Source: an uncultured Pelagibacteraceae bacterium (GTDB lineage: Bacteria > Pseudomonadota > Alphaproteobacteria > Pelagibacterales > Pelagibacteraceae). From it: a stretch of DNA of 64,000 nucleotides. Positions 63,633 through 64,000 of the stretch are shown here, piece after piece. Where the stretch lies: positions 16,538-80,537 of the forward strand of contig CACIYQ010000004.1 in NCBI GenBank assembly GCA_902590915.1, read 5' to 3'. Within the stretch, counting starts at the first letter, position 1. Each line of letters begins with the position of its first letter. Under the pieces are notes generated by a model, which was not told the DNA's origin, ran no database searches, and saw only the letters and a program-made list of their open reading frames with translations. The translations under genes were made by a program, and so were the position numbers.

Positions 63633-64000
63633 TGAAAAAGCTTTTAGGATTTGTAGTTTTGAGTTTATCGTTATCATCATGTAGTGATGTTGTGTTAGAG
63701 CTTATGCATGAGACTAGGTACATAAATAGAGCTTTATATCCAAACGAAACAATAAATTTGATGGGTAGAAAATGCGTGTGTATTGATGAAAATGTTGCAG
63801 GAACATCTGGTATTAGAGATAACTTGATAGCCTTTAAAGATGATAAACTAGGCTATATAAAATATCGTTTTGATCTTGAAAATGTTTACGATTACAAAAC
63901 TACTGCTCATGGCAATTATTTTGTTTATGAAAATTTTGATGTAATTAAAAGAGGAAGATGGAAAATGAATGTGAGAGGTAAAATTTTTCTTGATGGAGAC
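63632..64000 (+). CDS. Lipoprotein of unknown function, cut by window edge
   Basis: The frame starts at 63632 and is open to the right edge (123 residues seen). The N-terminus MKKLLGFVVLSLSLSSC is a lipoprotein signal with lipobox LSSC, acylated Cys17. Its first five codons equal those of the orphan cassette at 61515, but the later codons have diverged (GGA TTT GTA versus GGG ATC GTG). The mature part has a CVC motif and a beta-rich look with no family I recognise. Confidence 0.7.
   Translation, partial: MKKLLGFVVLSLSLSSCSDVVLELMHETRYINRALYPNETINLMGRKCVCIDENVAGTSGIRDNLIAFKDDKLGYIKYRFDLENVYDYKTTAHGNYFVYENFDVIKRGRWKMNVRGKIFLDGD

Overview
The window is a low-GC, tightly packed, bacterial chromosome segment whose genes are typical of a streamlined marine alphaproteobacterium of the SAR11 / Candidatus Pelagibacter type. 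This is inferred from the AT-rich sequence, the almost complete lack of intergenic DNA (no gap above about 190 bp), many stop/start overlaps of the form TAATG or ATGA, the wealth of periplasmic-binding-protein transporters (two TTT systems and one TRAP system), and the gene set itself. I see no transposase, prophage, CRISPR array or rRNA. One tRNA (CAT anticodon) is present.

Layout. 1-1000: a truncated exported protein and a secreted alpha/beta hydrolase sharing a nearly identical signal-peptide DNA cassette. 1131-3371: tRNA, then adenine phosphoribosyltransferase, an MTA/SAH nucleosidase and a SpeD-SpeE fusion, which together make a polyamine/adenine recycling group. 3414-4786: DUF6165 protein and a GT9 glycosyltransferase. 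4788-12300: a PrpF-type isomerase and two complete tripartite tricarboxylate (TTT) transporters, the first with TctA and TctB fused. 12297-20660: glycosyltransferase, thioredoxin-like protein, gamma-carbonic anhydrase-like protein, cis-CAAD-type tautomerase, aldehyde dehydrogenase with DUF779 partner, GYD protein, flavin-binding protein, beta-hydroxyacid dehydrogenase, MFS transporter, and RNA polymerase omega with a long acidic tail.

20664-28140: a CoA-transferase facing a TRAP transporter operon that ends in malonyl-CoA decarboxylase, a plausible malonate-use locus. 28291-38724: phosphohexomutase, aerobic ribonucleotide reductase NrdAB, FkbM methyltransferase, methylcitrate-cycle genes prpB/prpC, gph, a GlmU reduced to its acetyltransferase half, and glmS. 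38760-46612: class II DAHP synthase, nadE, cysS, cimA, DUF1989, trmJ, a lipoprotein and rpsD, the last with a consensus promoter placed almost at the start codon.

48190-55703 is a ten-gene minus-strand operon that runs sfsA-map-purB-purC-purS-purQ-purL-bolA-grxD-small membrane protein. 55724-58187 holds a CinA-like domain protein, a gamma-glutamylcyclotransferase-like protein and a SAF-domain dehydrogenase. 58190-61487 encodes what looks like a complete glucosylglycerate cycle (synthase, phosphatase, hydrolase), next to a UMF1-type MFS transporter. The right end holds an ArsI-like C-As lyase, a 55-residue membrane protein and a lipoprotein cut by the window edge.

The most interesting items are the DNA-conserved signal-peptide cassette found as two full gene starts and one stop-terminated 15-codon orphan, the glucosylglycerate make-and-break locus, the malonate-like TRAP locus, the SpeDE/MTA/adenine group, the domain-truncated GlmU, and a terminator whose 3' arm seems to double as the ribosome binding site of dctQ. 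All functional calls come from reading the sequence by eye; no search was run.
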